Below are positions 31,630 to 43,429 of a stretch of 64,000 nucleotides of DNA, one piece after another. Made by a program: the position numbers and the translations under genes. Below the pieces are notes generated by a model. It was not told the DNA's origin, did no database searches, and saw only the letters and a list, made by a program, of their open reading frames with translations. Origin of the DNA: Trichobilharzia szidati (Eukaryota > Platyhelminthes > Trematoda > Strigeidida > Schistosomatidae); the NCBI GenBank assembly GCA_944472155.2, contig OX235271.1, forward strand, positions 40,350,633 to 40,414,632. The letters run 5' to 3'. Position 1 is the stretch's first letter; the number at the start of each line of letters is the position of its first letter.

Positions 31630-32470
31630 ATTTCTGAAAGGTTTTAAAAAGTCTACTACATGCTATTATATATCTGGTTTCTGAATATACAGCTCTTATT
31701 ATTGCAGAGGATTCTCTGGTCTTTTTTGGATTTTCCGCAAGAGACAGTTTGAAAACGGAGTTACAGCATGCGCAAACTTCGGAAATGGAGTGATTTTCCG
31801 CAGGCTTTAGTTTATATTTCATTTTTTGTTAGCTGAAAAAGATTAGAGACGAACTTTAATTCAATTGGTCTCTGCCGAAATTAGTTTTAATAGACTTAAG
31901 ATGTTATTTTTGGGCGTTGATAAGGCATATCCCCTGTTTGAAGTGGCGCCTCCAGCTTTACCTTGAGGACATTTGCGCGGTCTAGTTGATTTCAGTTTGG
32001 CTGATTTGTTCCGTTTGATCTAGGTAGCTGCATTTGACCTTATTCTGGTTTCTGTTTGGCTTGATTTGTATTGATTTTGTTAAGAATAGTCGTCAAAAGC
32101 TGCCTCTAGGCCTGAAGGCACTTATGGTGCAGGAGGATGCCTGAGAATGTGTTTCATGAGAAAATTATAGGGTGCACCTAAAATCCTCTTGTTTGTGGCG
32201 TCTCAATGATTTCTGTAGAGCTTCGTTTCATCACTTGTGTCCAATTTTGTCGTTCACGAGTGTTTCAGTAAATGTTTATGGCTATAATCAGGAACTTTCC
32301 AAAACGGTAACTGTGGTAAGGAATTTATGTTTTTTTCCGCTATAGTTTCCAAGTCAATGTCTCTTTTAAGTTGCTTACTGTACTCTGTTGGCTATTCATG
32401 AATTTTTTATTGACAAGCTTCTGTTTTCATTTACAATGGTACCGAATGGACGCATTGGCACTTGGAGACA
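31630..32470. other. non-coding spacer
   Basis: No supportable feature. A 67-codon minus-strand frame at 31,619-31,822 has no recognisable motif. Confidence 0.45.
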
Positions 32471-33636
32471 ATGGCGACCAACCTGCCCTTCTTATATCAG
32501 TGGATATCAAAAAACTTATTGACGGAATTATGTTTAGTCACCATTTGGGTTCAAGAAGAAGATGGTCTAAGTCAGCTGGAATCAGTAATATATGTATATA
32601 TGTATGACAGAGTATTCCTAGGCAACTCATACACATTATGTAGTCAAAAAGTGCATACGGGACCATGAATCTCAGGATTTGAAGTACAAATTAGTAGTCT
32701 TTCGTTGTACATATAGCGTGAAGCGAAAAACTAGAGGTTCAGGTTTACGCGTCAAACCGTAAGAATTCTATTATTTATTTCTGCAGTGCGAAATACACCG
32801 GTTGCCAATCTGGCTTCCGTATACGCTACAAGGAGGACGAGTTTATCATTTCTTCCGCGAAAACAGTTCACAATCACAGATGTGAAAAATGTCTTATGAT
32901 AGGTGATCCATATTTTAGACGCCTGTTCGGGGATGAAAAGGTGAATACTGCACCAGTTGTGAAGACTACATTTGTGGTCGGTGATGTTTTGGAATATGCT
33001 GAAGAGAATTTTAATAAAATTTTGACGAGCACAGATGTGTATAATTTACGTAAGGATGTGAGACCAGGTAATTGAAGTAGTTTAAAGTTATTTTTGAAGC
33101 CATGCCTTTGAGATCAGATGTTATGCGCATAATAAGGCAAAGCGGTCAGGTGGTTCAATACGTGGGTTCGAATACAGGGATAACCAGCAGAATTTGCTTC
33201 GCCCTGGAATCACAGGTTCAGTTATATCGGAAATATGGAGAGTTGGTGACGGCATATACCTGCACCAAGTGGATTATACCAATTCTACTTGTACCTGAAG
33301 AATATTTAGGGCACAAAGAATACCTTGCCGGCATATGCTGCTGTGTCACACTCAAATTCCTCAGTTTACAGGTAAATCAAACTCTTACTAATATTTAAAT
33401 TAATATTTTTAGTTGACAAAGTAATTCGCCTGTGTCGCAGATGGTTTTGGCAGGATCCGTTGCTACCAAGTCGTGTGCCGCGTGAAAGTTCAGTGAAGAA
33501 ACCCTGCATGGAGATACTGCAACTTCGCAGGCAATTGAACAGAAGCTTCTCAGTTATGCAGGATAATTATAGTAATGATTATACTATTAGTGCACTGCGA
33601 GCAACTCTGAATTACTTTGAGAATTTTCTTGTCTAA
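32471..33636 (+). CDS. FAR1/MULE-like zinc-finger DNA-binding protein gene with micro-introns
   Basis: The model has exons 32471-32584, 32622-32758, 32787-33067, 33100-33371 and 33413-33636 (TAA). The first three introns are 37, 28 and 32 nt, all GT-AG, and the phases agree through exon 4. Exon 2-3 encode KYKLVVFRCTYSVKRK, GSGLRVKPAKYTGCQSGFR and SAKTVHNHRC. This C...C...HNH layout is typical of FAR1/WRKY-GCM1-type domains of MULE transposases. Exon 4 has the RYGELV-like YRKYGELV segment preceding the transposase core, but the DDE region is not clear. Exon 5 (RRWFWQDPLL to NYFENFLV) does not fit the phase of exon 4, so a frameshift or missed exon is likely. Upstream exons may exist. Confidence 0.6.
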
Positions 33637-34809
33637 TAATGGAAGATGTACATACATTTTGTGTCAATAAATGCAAATATACCCTAACTTCTAAACTGCA
33701 TACGCCTTATGTTTTACCGTTTCATGTGACAGAAGTCTAATAGTCATTTGCGAATATAGTAGAAAGCATTTTCTAGAAAGCAAGTAAAAGTGAGTACCAG
33801 GCGGAATCTCCAGTACTTAGTATGAGAAGTAAGGTGAACGTTTTTTTCTTGTAAGTACGCAATGAAAAGATAATGACGAGTTTTTGTAACTAGCATTGTA
33901 TTTACTATGTAGGTAATGTTATTACAGGCATACGTTGCTATAACGTGTCTAGTCTGGCGTATCGCCGCATGAGTAACACCAATTGTAGCGTTTTCCAGTC
34001 AGTAAAATTTCGACTTTTCGTACGTCAAACTTCGCGGAAGGTAGATGAAATTAAAGACTGCTTCCAGACGATCCGTACAACGGCACCTTAGGCAATGTCT
34101 ACAAAGACAAAAATAAGATAATTAGAAGACACGTTGAAATGCATAGGTAAATAAGTCAAGTACTGTTTCGGAATAAGGGAGATTACTAGTATTTCAACTC
34201 ATTTCATTTCTTTCGACTGCTACCATTTCTTGCGTCAGCGTTACGGTAATAATAATTTGCTTTGTTCGAAAACAGTATTAATGTTTCAGTGTTGAATTCG
34301 CAGCATCTCGTACATTATTGTATCTCATCTTATGAAGTAATAACATCTCCAAGGTATTTCATGTTAGACTTAGTTTATGTTTCAGTGCCCTCTGTGATAC
34401 AAGCATCTTGTGAATGATACATGAGTATTTCAGTTATGCGTACTAAAGGTTTAAAAAAATCACTCATCTAATTCACTTCTATTAGCACTAATTCTTACGT
34501 CCATGTTACTGACTTTTGGTTTATGTTTTCTTCAGTGCACTTTATCTGGACAATTTAAGGAATTGGGAAATGCATTGAGTACTTAAGAAACGGCATTCAT
34601 AGTTGTTTGTGCCAATTAACACTGTAGTGAGTTGTGACACTAGGCAGCTGCAGTGACAAAGCCGACTGACTGAGTTTTAACATGGAACTCGGTGGAGAAG
34701 TGCAACTTTTGAGATGTAACGGGACAGAGTGTAAAAGTTATCTCGAGTAGGAGGAGAAATTATTGTAAGACAACTCTTTTTCAGTTAGACGAGAACCGAA
34801 TAAAAAAAT
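33637..34809. other. non-coding stretch
   Basis: No coding signal or recognisable repeat. Confidence 0.5.
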
Positions 34810-35990
34810 GCGATTATCATTTGTTGACATTTTGCTTATTTTTATCCACGTTTTAGCATTTCATTATACCTGGACTATAGATCATTCTGACAGACTGACT
34901 TTCAACAGAGAAGCTTGCAAACAAGTGCACCTGTTTACGTTATCACATTCCATGTAGCACACAAAGGTAGAGAAAAAAAGAAATCAAATGGAACTCTAAT
35001 GAGCATAAATGTCATGGAAAACGAACAGTGATATGGAAAGAACACAATGGTTGCTCAGATATGTAAGATTACACAGAGTGAATGCATCTGTGTTATAAAC
35101 AACGTTTAAAGTCACATTTCTACTTAACACTAAGCTTCACCCCAATATTACTCACCATTTTAGACTACTTAACACAGAAGAAAGGGCACAGACACTGCGA
35201 TCAAAAACCAGTAGTCTTTTCGTATCTTCCAGTTTCAATGGTCACTTCTCACAACCTAGGTGGACAATGTCATTAGCATACACTAAGTTTACAAGACTTT
35301 TCCCTGGTAAGTCCCTGAAGTGAGTGACACACAATTTTGTTAATACATGTATGATGAAAGTGAACTAAAATAAGGATGGCAGTTGTAGAAATGAGCCTTG
35401 TATTATATCATTCTTGGAAATATCAGTTCCGTCATAGTTTAGTTTCAGTATTAAGTGAATGGAATGCAATCTACAGATTCATGAAATTCACATACTGACG
35501 TACTACTTTTCTGGAATCATGGTTAATGTCTCCTCATTAAAGTGAGCGATGGGTATTGTACTTGTGTAAAATCAATAGGCTGTGAACCGCTGCCGATGAA
35601 AACGACAGAAATTCTTGGAATTATCAGTTATAATTTCAGCTTGATCACATGCAACACTCAGCAGTTGTTAAGTGGTCAATTCATGAACATGGAATCCATA
35701 CAGAAAGCGCAGAAGATTTAGTACAACATGCACACTCCTGATTTCACTATTCAGCATGCACGCCGAATGCATTACTTTAGGGGCCTACACAGTTCACAAA
35801 TTAACTCACAACACTGAAGTGGAGAAATTCATATTTTTCCTTACTGAGTTAAATATAGCGGTTCTTGTGAAGTAACTTTCTTATGCAGAAGAGAAGAGCA
35901 AGGTATTCATAATCTTCTGCTACATGTGGAATCACAGTGCAACTCGATGCGCAATAGTATATATACAAACAAACTCAAAAATAAAGTCCT
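34810..35990 (-). pseudogene. diverged RTE-like LINE (family A) RT, duplicated segment copy 1
   Basis: The minus strand encodes a broken RT palm: QGSFLQLPSLF (for QGCPLSPFLF), THFRDLPGKSLVNLVYANDIV (YAND for YADD at about 35,270-35,330). Several blocks match 38,150-39,540, such as ATTATCATTTGTTGACATT at about 34,813 and 38,156, and GATTACACAGAGTGAATGCATC at about 35,068 and 38,389. It is an old copy of the same element. Confidence 0.65.
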
Positions 35991-36240
35991 CCTGGTGACA
36001 CATTGTGACATGATAGGAAGTGAGACGGTCAGATCACCAAAGTATTTGACGAAGTTGCTCTCATTAGAAAGAGAAAAGTCATGTAAGACAAGAGAGAGAA
36101 AAAAGAAAAGGAGAGATAACAGTACCCTGAGGAACACAACCTTCAGCAAGCAAGGCGGAAGACTTACCCTAATATACAGTATGCTGTATACCATTTGGGA
36201 AATGATAATGCAACCAATCACCTGCACAGGACTCGTGTTT
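35907..36240 (-). pseudogene. CR1-like RT palm fragment
   Basis: The minus strand reads LKVVFLRVLLSLLFFFLSLV (for VPQGTVLSPLLFFL, with a frameshift) and then NESNFVKYFGDLTVSLP. In CR1 RTs this is NxxxKYADDLTL; here both aspartates are reduced to GD. A short dead fragment. Confidence 0.55.
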
Positions 36241-36424
36241 GCACGACCGAAACCTTACTCAACTAATATCATCTAGGTCCTTAGTCAATAACGGCATATG
36301 TTGAATAACTTAAAGCTTAGCATAAAGGTGATAAAGCACAAAAAACACTTGCAAAGTAGGAGACGAATCCCGAGTGGATGAAGAGGTTACTGAAAGGTAT
36401 TTATTTGTCATTTAATAATAATAA

Positions 36425-37741
36425 TAGTATATTCTCATTTTTGTACATGAGGGACGCCAATTTACAGGCATCATCAATTCGATAAATTACACATACGAAT
36501 AGTAAGTATAGTCACTAATGATAATATAATAAGGTACATAATTATTCCTACAAATGCAGGACACACAAGTTGTAAAGCCATGGATAAGTATTATTTAAGT
36601 TACATATTTAAATTACATGATTTACGGTTAAATAACATGGTTGCTGTCATTTTATCTTCAGTTTGTGGGAAAAATCGGATAACTGGTTATTCAATGGGAC
36701 ACACCAAGAAATGTAGAGATATTGACTTCGCATTAACAAAAAAAAACCAAGTATGCGTTGGATGGATTACAGATACTTAGGAAAATAAATAAAGCTTGAA
36801 GTCAAGTCCCTCATAAAACAATAAAATGCGTCTTACAATAATATATTCCCTCTTTACGCACATGAATAAATAAATAAATTTATTCTCATAGTACAGTACA
36901 TGAGGGACGCCAGTTTACAGGCATCATCAAATTGTTACAGAAATAGAGCCATATAATTCAATCAAAATTTACACGCTGCAACAAGATATGCTTTATATGT
37001 CCGCTGGAGATTACACATACACTTGATAAGTGTTAATCCCAGTAGTATAAAACAGCCTTTTCACTTATATACAATCATTTCTGTGCACAGTTGGAAAAAT
37101 CTGCTAGATTGTCAGTGAGTGCAACACATCAGGAAATACAGAAGTATTGTCTTCGCATTAACAAAAAAACTAGGTCTTTGGTGGATGGATTATAAGTGCC
37201 TGGGAAAAAAAATAAAGCTTGAAGTCAATTTTCATACATAACTTCGTTGTGTGCAGAATCCTTGAATTATAGTTCATTGATGTGTTATTTTGAAATCAGT
37301 GATGTGTTTATCTCATTTGATCTGCAATGTCATTGTTGGGAGTAAATACATAAGCTTCAGACGCATTAATTAATGGATTTCTACTGCTCGTGGGTATTTT
37401 CTTAGCATGAGGAAGGTTTATGAATTTCAGCTGTTCCAACAGCAGTTGAGAATATTAAATTATCTAAGGAAAGGTGGGTTGCAGTTGGTGACGGATATAT
37501 GGTGCCCAACGAGCGTACATCTGTCCATGTGATGTTGTGGTGAATTATACCTCTTTCATGTTGTCGGTTTATGTCCATTTTATTCCACTTATTGTGTTGG
37601 GTAGTAGTTTGACAAACGAGATTTCTTGTCTGTTTGCGGATACGTATCTTAACCGTTAATGTTTTATCTAGAATTATAAATATAGGCAAAAAACAACAGG
37701 TGTAGTATTTAAGCTTATACATTAAATGGTCCTATAATTTC
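36425..37741 (-). repeat. CR1-type 3' UTR in two diverged tandem units
   Basis: A block beginning GTACATGAGGGACGCCA and ending near AAATAAAGCTTGAAGTCAA occurs at about 36,445-36,805 and again at about 36,896-37,230. Between them lie AATA-rich tracts. On the minus strand the units lie downstream of the CR1 C-terminal coding at 37,742-38,155, so they appear to be two CR1 3' ends stacked by successive insertion at or near the same site. Confidence 0.6.
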
Positions 37742-38155
37742 GGAGGCTCTCAGATAGGAACTTGAACTACTATGGTTTGCAAACTCTTGTACTTTGTCAT
37801 TAAGCACCTTTTTGAAGGAGGCCAATGTACTTGCTTGACGCATTTCCATTGGTAGTTTATTCCATATCTATGCATACCTAATCAAGTAAAACCTTTGCCT
37901 GGTGGCTGTTTTACATTGTTCAATAGCTACTGTACCCTTAGTGTGTCTTAGTTTGTAGCCATTGTCAACTGAAAGTCGAGTGCCATTAGTAGAGGTAAAA
38001 CCTAAGTGGTTTAGAAGCTTATAGTAAAGTGTTAAGTTTAGTCTCAGGCGTCTTAGCCATAGTGTTTCTAGTCCTAGGGTATTACATCTAGTGGAGTAGT
38101 TCGCACCATTTTCGGTTCCGAGTAATTTAGCAAAGAACAAGATTAAGAACTGCAA
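37742..38155 (-). pseudogene. CR1-like RT C-terminal end
   Basis: The frame reads RCNTLGLETLWLRRLRLNLTLYYKLL, then RYA, and in another frame WNKLPMEMRQASTLASFKKVL. This is the CR1/Jockey terminal domain (LGLE-L-RRR-x-DL-x-x-YK-L ... WN-LP-x-x-x-x-x-x-x-F-x-x-L). The reading frame breaks near 37,870. Confidence 0.75.
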
Positions 38156-39690
38156 TTATCATTTGTTGACATTCTGGAGACCATTATTCAGTGTTTCGCA
38201 TTTAGTTATGCCTAGCCTGTGTCATTCTGCCTGACTTTCAGTATGACTTCGCAAAGAAGTCCAACTGTTTAGTTTACCACATTCCATGCACCACACAAAG
38301 GTAGAGACATAAAACTAAATGGAAGTTTAGCGAGCGAAAATTTAAGGGAAAATAAACAGTGACAACATGAGTTGAATAGATACGTGAGATTACACAGAGT
38401 GAATGCATCTGTGCCATAAACAAAGACTTGCAGACATATATCTAGTAGTTCTGCTAGCTGACTGTCAACGATTTTATGAACCAATAGCAGTTTTTCATTC
38501 GACCGACCAAAACACATTTTGAACCTTGACATGTGCTGGCTAACATTATCCCTCGAGGGAGGCGATGGCTCGGTATGCCATCACGTGTTATAGCCATCTC
38601 AAACTATTCAGCTTCCCAACCTTGAAGACTAACTTACCCTCCTCACCTAACACTTTATGCGTAACCTCAAGAGCAATCGCCATATTATACTGTTTTACGC
38701 ATGAGATAGAACACAGACACCTATAATCAAACACCGGTATTCTTTTCATATTTTCCAGTATCAGGGGTAACTTCTCATAGTCTAGGTGTACAGTATCATC
38801 AGTAAACTGTAAGTTGATGATGATAAGTCTTTAAAGTCATTTATAGACTATCCTACTGATATATGTGTGATTGGATTGAAATGATATAAGGATGACAGTT
38901 TAAGAATTCAGCCTTGTGTTACATCCCAATTGGAAATGTGTTTTCTCGGATAATTCGCAAACAGTAATCACTGAATAGAAAACATTCTGTAGAATTTATG
39001 AAACTCATTAACTGACGCAATACTTTTGCAGGCATTATAGTGTTTCCTCAATAAAGCGAGATTTGTATATTTCGGCTGCATAAAACGAGTAAGTGGTATC
39101 CTGGTAATACCAATAACTACAACAAGTCTTGGAATCATGCACCACAACTTTTACTTTACTGAATACTCCAGCAGATTTGAAATATACACTTGACAAATAT
39201 CTAATTTATACAGGAAGTCAGTAAGATTTACTAAACTAAAAGCACTTTCGGTTTACATAGGAGATCTCCATGCCGAATTTATTCCTCCGAGGGCCTACAC
39301 AGATTACAACTTCAATTAAATAACATTGACGTTGAAGAAATTCCATTCTTCATTACTAAACTTAATGATAATAATGTTTTTCTTCTAGAAACAGGAGCAT
39401 TCCTAATTTTTCACTTTGTGTAAATGCAGTTACATACAGTTGCACTAAGAACTCAATGCAACTCGGTGCACAATAGTATATACACAAATAAACTGAAAAA
39501 TGACGTCCTCCTTACCTTCTGAATAACTTTTCCTTATTACAGGATAATAACTTTCTTTCACGTATGAGCCTGAGATATGTCTATGAAATCACAATATTAT
39601 ATCAGTTAAATCTCGCCCCGAAACCAAGGCCACTTGAAACCAGTAGCAACATACAGACAAACGTCATTGAGGGGATATGCAATAAAGTCG
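38156..39690 (-). pseudogene. diverged RTE-like LINE (family A), duplicated segment copy 2
   Basis: The minus strand contains NLQFTDDTVHLDYEKLP (YADD region as FTDD), CLCSISC, GEEGKLVFKVGKLNSLRWL, HVMAYRAIASLEG and an AWNVVN 3' hydrophobic tail. The tail and C-terminal order match family A. The segment 39,245-39,690 is closely related to 45,652-46,120 and more loosely to 35,700-35,990. Confidence 0.6.
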
Positions 39691-39693
39691 CTC

Positions 39694-40610
39694 GTTGGTA
39701 TTAAAATACCTTTGGCCAGGAAGCGAAATGTTGCCGAAAATCTCTCAGTTTTGGCAATGACTCGAAGGCTCTGGGAAACTATCCTGCCGGTACGCGTTCG
39801 TGACGACCGTCGCCGGTGGCAGTAGCTGCGTACTATACAGAGCCGGTGCTTGGTCAACACAGGCGCCAAAGTCAGCTTTCTTCCTGCTACAGGGGCAGGT
39901 CGACTGAAGGGACCTACCTTCAACTTACAGACTGCGAATGGGAAACCAATTGCAATCTTTGGTAGAAAATACGTCTATCTGAACGTTGATGTACGCAAAC
40001 CTGCTCGCTGACGTCCCAATGCCCATAATTGGCACAGACCTACTTGATCGTCATTATCTACTAGTGGATGTCAGCCAAAAACGATTGATAGATGGTGCCG
40101 TTTATTAAAGGCATCACCTACGTAAGTCACAGCTTGTTACTGGTCAAGAATAAGGCCATCTTTGATCCAACTATTCAGCCGACTGTTGACAAGTACCTGG
40201 AACTTAACTGCTCGTCTAACGATCTACCGTGCATAATCAGCAGTGTTATGCATCAGATGACAACCTCAGGAAAACTCGTGACATCTAATGCTCGACGACT
40301 TGATTCTGACAAATTATGACTGGCTGGAAATGAATTCGACCATACGCCCATCCTTAATATCATTCTGCCATAGGCATCCCCACTCCTTATGGTACTGAAA
40401 AAAGATAGCAACGATTGGTGACCCAGCAGTGACTACCGGCGAGCGATCGCCAAAACAACCTCCGATTGCCATTCATTGCCGCACATACACGACTTGACGG
40501 CAACATTATCTGGTGCAGTTATATTCTCTTAAATCGACTTGGTTAAAGCGTATAACCAAGTCATGATTGCACCAGAAGATATTCTGGAAACAGCTATCAT
40601 TACGCCTTAT

Positions 40611-40646
<36 letters not shown>

Positions 40647-41890
40647 CAATCGCACTGTCCGCATTAACTCAAAACCACACAATAGAGTGGGACAGAGTTA
40701 AAATTCAAAAAGTAATATAGGGAGGTGAAGAGAGAGATTGATTACTGAATCCTGCCTGGTTTATTGAGTCTACACGCAACAAAAATGACTCGACGCAAAT
40801 ACCAGAGATATGGAAGATATTATTACCACCAGTCAAATCAGAGGAGGATAATAAATTGTCTCAAAATTCCACTTCATTTCACGTACGTTATAACATACTA
40901 ACGAGTCATTTATTTTACTGTGAAAAGCATCTTGTTTCCCATCTGATTGTATTTTATTGATAACACTAATATTATTTCTGAATTTACTTCATCTTATATT
41001 GATTTTTATTCAAATGTTCAATCAATCAGTTTCACTCATGTGCCTAGATGAAATAAAAAGTTGTGTGAGTGACTTGATATGATTATGAATGGCGATAATT
41101 TGTGCTCGAAACGTCATCATATTATTGCACAACACTGTGTGACGCTGTCAAAATAAAATCTTATCTATAATGGAGTTATCATTACGCCTTTCGAACTTTT
41201 CTACGAATGCCATTCGCTCTCCTGAATGCAGCTTTCCAACACTTTACTGACGAAGCATTTTGCAATTTCGAATTTGCACTCGTATACCCAAACGGCTGCC
41301 TCATTGCGAGACCAAACAAACGAACTCACCTTAGACACTTAGGCATGGAATTCTAATGGTTACGCCGAAGTGGTGTTACCAATGATATTCAAAATTGTCA
41401 GATAGGAGTAAAATCAATAGACTTTCTCGACCACATAATTGACTGTAAGGGTATCCACCAGCTGTCCAGTAAAGTTGAGGCGATTCTGAACTTTCCGGAG
41501 TCAGATACGGTGAAAAATTCTCGCACTTTTGATGGCTTGGTAAATTATTATTGACCCTTCATTCCAAACTGTGCTTCCCTGATTAAGCCACTAATAGACC
41601 TTCTTCGAGGGAAGAACAAGTCCATCAAACTTCACGCGTCTGCTAAAAATGCTTTCACTGAGGTATACCGGATGCTACCCTCCTTATGTATCAGGATCCA
41701 GCGGCACCATTTAATATTTCTGTTGATGTATCGGACACAGCAATCGGTTTATTTCTTCAACAACTAGTCAGCGATGAGTGGCAATCACTTGCCTTCCACT
41801 CGAGGCGTCTACAACTAGCAGAAACCAAGTACAACACATTCGGCAGAGAACTTCTGTTAACTTCTATACGCCACCGAGTTCGAAGTTTGT
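39694..41890 (+). pseudogene. decayed gypsy (CsRn1-clade) pol: protease, RT, RNase H
   Basis: It aligns along the young element at 51.4-54.8 kb: the gag end with KRNVAEN (CHCC region lost), VNTGAKVSFLPAT (protease; DTG has become NTG), RT pieces with many stops, then past the young copy's deletion point RTFDGLVNYY, PNCASLIKPLIDLLRGK and RNase H: PFNISVDVSDTAIGLFLQQ with LAFHSRRLQLAETKYNTFGREL. A 568-bp PLE piece interrupts RT at 40,609-41,176. It shows what the young copy lost. Confidence 0.85.
40609..41176 (+). mobile_element. 5'-truncated PLE insertion in the old gypsy, 14-bp target duplication
   Basis: TATCATTACGCCTT at 40595-40608 and 41177-41190 flanks the insert. It starts with an AT microsatellite (40,612-40,645). 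The coding part gives ALTQNHTIEWDRVKIQK and NPAWFIESTRNKND, the end of a GIY-YIG endonuclease (compare GHQFDWDNVKIL at 1.36 kb). A 3' tail with GCTCGAAACGTCATC follows. It dates the PLE as younger than the gypsy copy. Confidence 0.9.
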
Positions 41891-42025
41891 CGTCCTTTTC
41901 CCCGTGATTTTCGTTTCTTATTATTTTTTCCTTCCTATTCCCACTTCTTAGGTAATATTTTTAGTATTACTGATTACAGATATAAACAGCCATAGATTTT
42001 ATATCTAAACTTGCCCTTCTGATCA

Positions 42026-43118
42026 TTGGATATCATCTTTGCTGTTTCTCCTGTTTCAGGTTGCTGTGTAAGGTATCAACTCTTCGAGTATCTGAATTTT
42101 GGTGCCCATATTACAGTTGTGTTTTTTGACGCAACGTCAAATAACCCAAGACTCATATACCTGCAGTCCAACAGCTCTGAATTAACTCTACACAAAATGC
42201 CAACTAAGCTATCGAGATGTCGTGCTTTATTATCGGCTGAAAACTTCAGCAAAAGGCATAAACCTAGTAAGTCTAAGCAACGTGGTTATACACCTTCCCC
42301 TGACCTGGCACATAAGCTAAATAAGTGCAGGTCAGATATAATTACTTATCCACCGTCTTGTGTAGTAGGTGATTTTATTAGGGATATATATAGCAGTACA
42401 GGTTGTGAGACTGATATTATGGATACCTAGCAAGCCACATTGGACATCAATAAAAGGTCAGACACCAACTCCTTTGATGTGGTTGAATGCACACCACCTA
42501 AACGACCAGCTCGGAACCATCAGTTAGAAGGTTCGAACATATATATAGCCTCACTATTATCTGCACCTAGTGGTATTAATTCTTTTGGGCGTGCCGAAAG
42601 AAGTGATAATCTCGTAAATGTTTTGTTATCATAGACGTGACCCAGAAAATCCTTGCGATACACAGGCAGATTTGCTATCACCTAGTTCTGCTCAGTTGGA
42701 TGCTTTTAGACAGGTCACACATATGTCAGTACGGAAGGTATATTAAGGCACCGCCGTTACTATTGTCGATAAAGCTCCCTGTGTAAAAATCTCCATCAGT
42801 CATCAACGACGCGTAGATGTCAACCTAATGCCGCATTTGAAAAAGCAAATGGCTCATTATCTACGTAAGACACATCCACTCAAGCCAATAACCTTGGAAA
42901 ATACACACATTCTTCCATTAGTCCATGATTTCTTACCTCTGAGGTATTTGATAAAGTTTGCTGATTACCCTGACTATGAAACATTACAGTCTTGTGAGAG
43001 AATTACTGATCATGTTTCCACGGAAGTGATAGAGCGTGTTCACTGCTTGTGTAATGCAGTCGTTTCCAACGTGCCCGGCAATGCCAACACTAAAAAACAC
43101 ACTTTCAAAAGTGCGTGA
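42026..43118 (+). other. unidentified coding remnant (possibly LINE ORF1)
   Basis: Successive open frames of 134, 64 and 96 codons show protein-like composition. Features include a basic patch KPSKSKQRGYTPSP, ECTPPKRPAR, and HPLKPITLENTHILPLVHDFLPLRYLIKFADYPDYETL, then STEVIERVHCLCNAV. The frames are interrupted by stops, so it is a broken gene. I do not recognise the family. Its position next to a CR1 element, and its basic and Pro-rich character, would fit a LINE ORF1, but it is on the opposite strand to the neighbouring CR1. Confidence 0.4.
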
Positions 43119-43429
43119 AATACCAGATTCCTATTGTACCTGCAAACGACCGCGTAAATCCTCAGCTAGTACACTCTGTATAATAATGTTCAAATTTAAT
43201 AGCATTGTGGATGCAAGCCACTTTGTAAACAACCAGCACCGTTTTAGGAGAGTAAGCAGCTTAAAAATTATACGTATTATTCACGTCAGGACACCAGTCT
43301 TACGTTGTCCCAAGCAAAGCATCTTAACAGGAGAAATCAGTCACCAAAAGATACTACCGGCTTATTGAATACAAAGTATTCTTCCCCATTATTGTTCTCA
43401 ACCCGGTGAGGTTACCACGTTTGGGTGAG

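Noticed and set aside
35926..36276. Plus-strand 116-codon frame
   Set aside because: The minus strand of the same interval encodes recognisable CR1 RT residues, so the plus frame is a shadow.
40612..40645. AT run as a cruciform or origin element
   Set aside because: It is a plain dinucleotide microsatellite at the 5' edge of a truncated PLE insertion.
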